From: Deltaproteobacteria bacterium
GTDB taxonomy: Bacteria; Desulfobacterota; Syntrophia; Syntrophales; UBA2185
Direction: 5' to 3'
Assembly (NCBI GenBank): GCA_026388495.1
Contig: JAPLJQ010000217.1
Location: 1-6,032 of the forward strand
DNA: 6,032 bases
Positions 5,541 to 6,032 of this stretch are shown here, one piece after another. How positions within the stretch are numbered: position 1 is the stretch's first letter; every line of letters begins with the position of its first letter. Below the pieces are notes generated by a model. The model did not search any database, was not told the DNA's origin, and saw only the letters and a program-made list of their open reading frames with translations. The position numbers were made by a program, and so were the translations under genes.

Positions 5541-6032
5541 ATGGACAAGGACATTTTGAAAGAGAACATCGAACTGGTTCAGCACCTGAAAAATCTCCCT
5601 ATGTTGCAATTCTTCGGGAAGGAAGACTTTAAAAAGATTTTTAACTTCAGCAAAATTAAGAGATATAAACCCGGTGACGTCATCATTCAAGAAGGAAGCT
5701 CCGACAAATGGGTATACTTCCTTATATCGGGAAAGGTAAAGGTCATGAAGCTTGGCGAGGAGATTGATGTCCTTCAGCGCACGGGCGATATCTTCGGCGA
5801 GATGTGCATTATCGATGGAGGTCCCCGGTCCGCATCGATATGCGCATCCGAAAACGCGGTCTGCCTTGCCATGGATGTTTCATTCGTAGACAACCTTGCC
5901 GCCGACGATCAGATCGCTTTCTCCGCCATATTTTACCAGATTGTGGCCGAGGTGCTGGCGCGCAGATTAAGAGAAACCAGCGAAGAACTTGTCCAGGAAC
6001 AGGTCATGAAAGAGATCCTGTCGAACCGCTTA
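5541..6032 (+). CDS. Cyclic-nucleotide-binding domain protein, C-terminus missing
   Basis: The first 164 codons are present, with no stop before the right edge. Residues 20-120 form a Crp-type nucleotide-binding barrel (PMLQFFGKEDF, YKPGDVIIQEGS, YFLISGKVKV) with phosphate-binding cassette F85-G86-E87-M88-C-I-I...P95-R96-S97-A-S. E87 and R96 are the Glu and Arg that contact the ligand in Crp, so binding of cAMP, cGMP or a related nucleotide is plausible. Residues about 122-164 look like a long charged helix (LARRLRETSEELVQEQ) suited to dimerisation. No membrane segment is visible. Whether a DNA-binding or enzymatic domain follows cannot be seen. Its barrel resembles that of the BrkB fusion (both have EGxxDK, FGEM and PR[ST]AS), so the two may be distant paralogues. 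It probably shares a transcript with ahbC. It could be a one-component regulator or a stand-alone sensor. Confidence 0.92.
   Translation, partial: MDKDILKENIELVQHLKNLPMLQFFGKEDFKKIFNFSKIKRYKPGDVIIQEGSSDKWVYFLISGKVKVMKLGEEIDVLQRTGDIFGEMCIIDGGPRSASICASENAVCLAMDVSFVDNLAADDQIAFSAIFYQIVAEVLARRLRETSEELVQEQVMKEILSNRL

Noticed and set aside
5180..5690. Minus-strand open frames opposite the end of ahbC and the start of the cNMP gene
   Set aside because: They oppose two convincingly coding frames and show no recognisable features.

Overview
The window looks like chromosomal DNA from an anaerobic bacterium, most likely a Desulfobacterota (deltaproteobacterial) lineage such as the Syntrophus-like or sulfate-reducing groups. 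The main reasons are the radical SAM gene, which closely resembles ahbC of the alternative (siroheme-dependent) haem route known from sulfate reducers and methanogens, and the pairing of cyclic-nucleotide-binding proteins with a YihY/BrkB membrane protein. Base composition looks balanced by eye. The lineage is an inference; no rRNA or other marker gene is present.

Layout. Bases 1-1394 (minus strand) hold most of a family 5 extracellular solute-binding lipoprotein of an oligopeptide-type ABC transporter, with its C-terminus off the left edge. Bases 1395-1667 are a divergent intergenic region. It has back-to-back promoter-like sequences whose -35 elements share one small palindrome, and a REP-like double hairpin. 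On the plus strand follow a calcineurin-like metallophosphoesterase (1668-2492), a six-helix YihY/BrkB membrane protein fused to a cyclic-nucleotide-binding domain and a degenerate winged helix (2608-4230), an AhbC-type radical SAM protein (4298-5485), and the first 164 codons of a second cyclic-nucleotide-binding protein (5541 to the right edge).

How the genes may work together. The four plus-strand genes are co-directional with gaps of 115, 67 and 55 bp, so they may be partly co-transcribed, although promoter-like sequences precede the first and third. Two intact cyclic-nucleotide pockets flank the haem gene, one of them tethered to the membrane, with a metallophosphoesterase of roughly CpdA size upstream. 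This suggests, but does not prove, a small signalling module in which a nucleotide or redox state is sensed at the membrane and linked to haem synthesis. The most unusual item is the BrkB-cNMP-winged-helix fusion, which has the architecture expected of a membrane-anchored Crp-like regulator. I see no mobile elements, CRISPR arrays, tRNAs or rRNAs.
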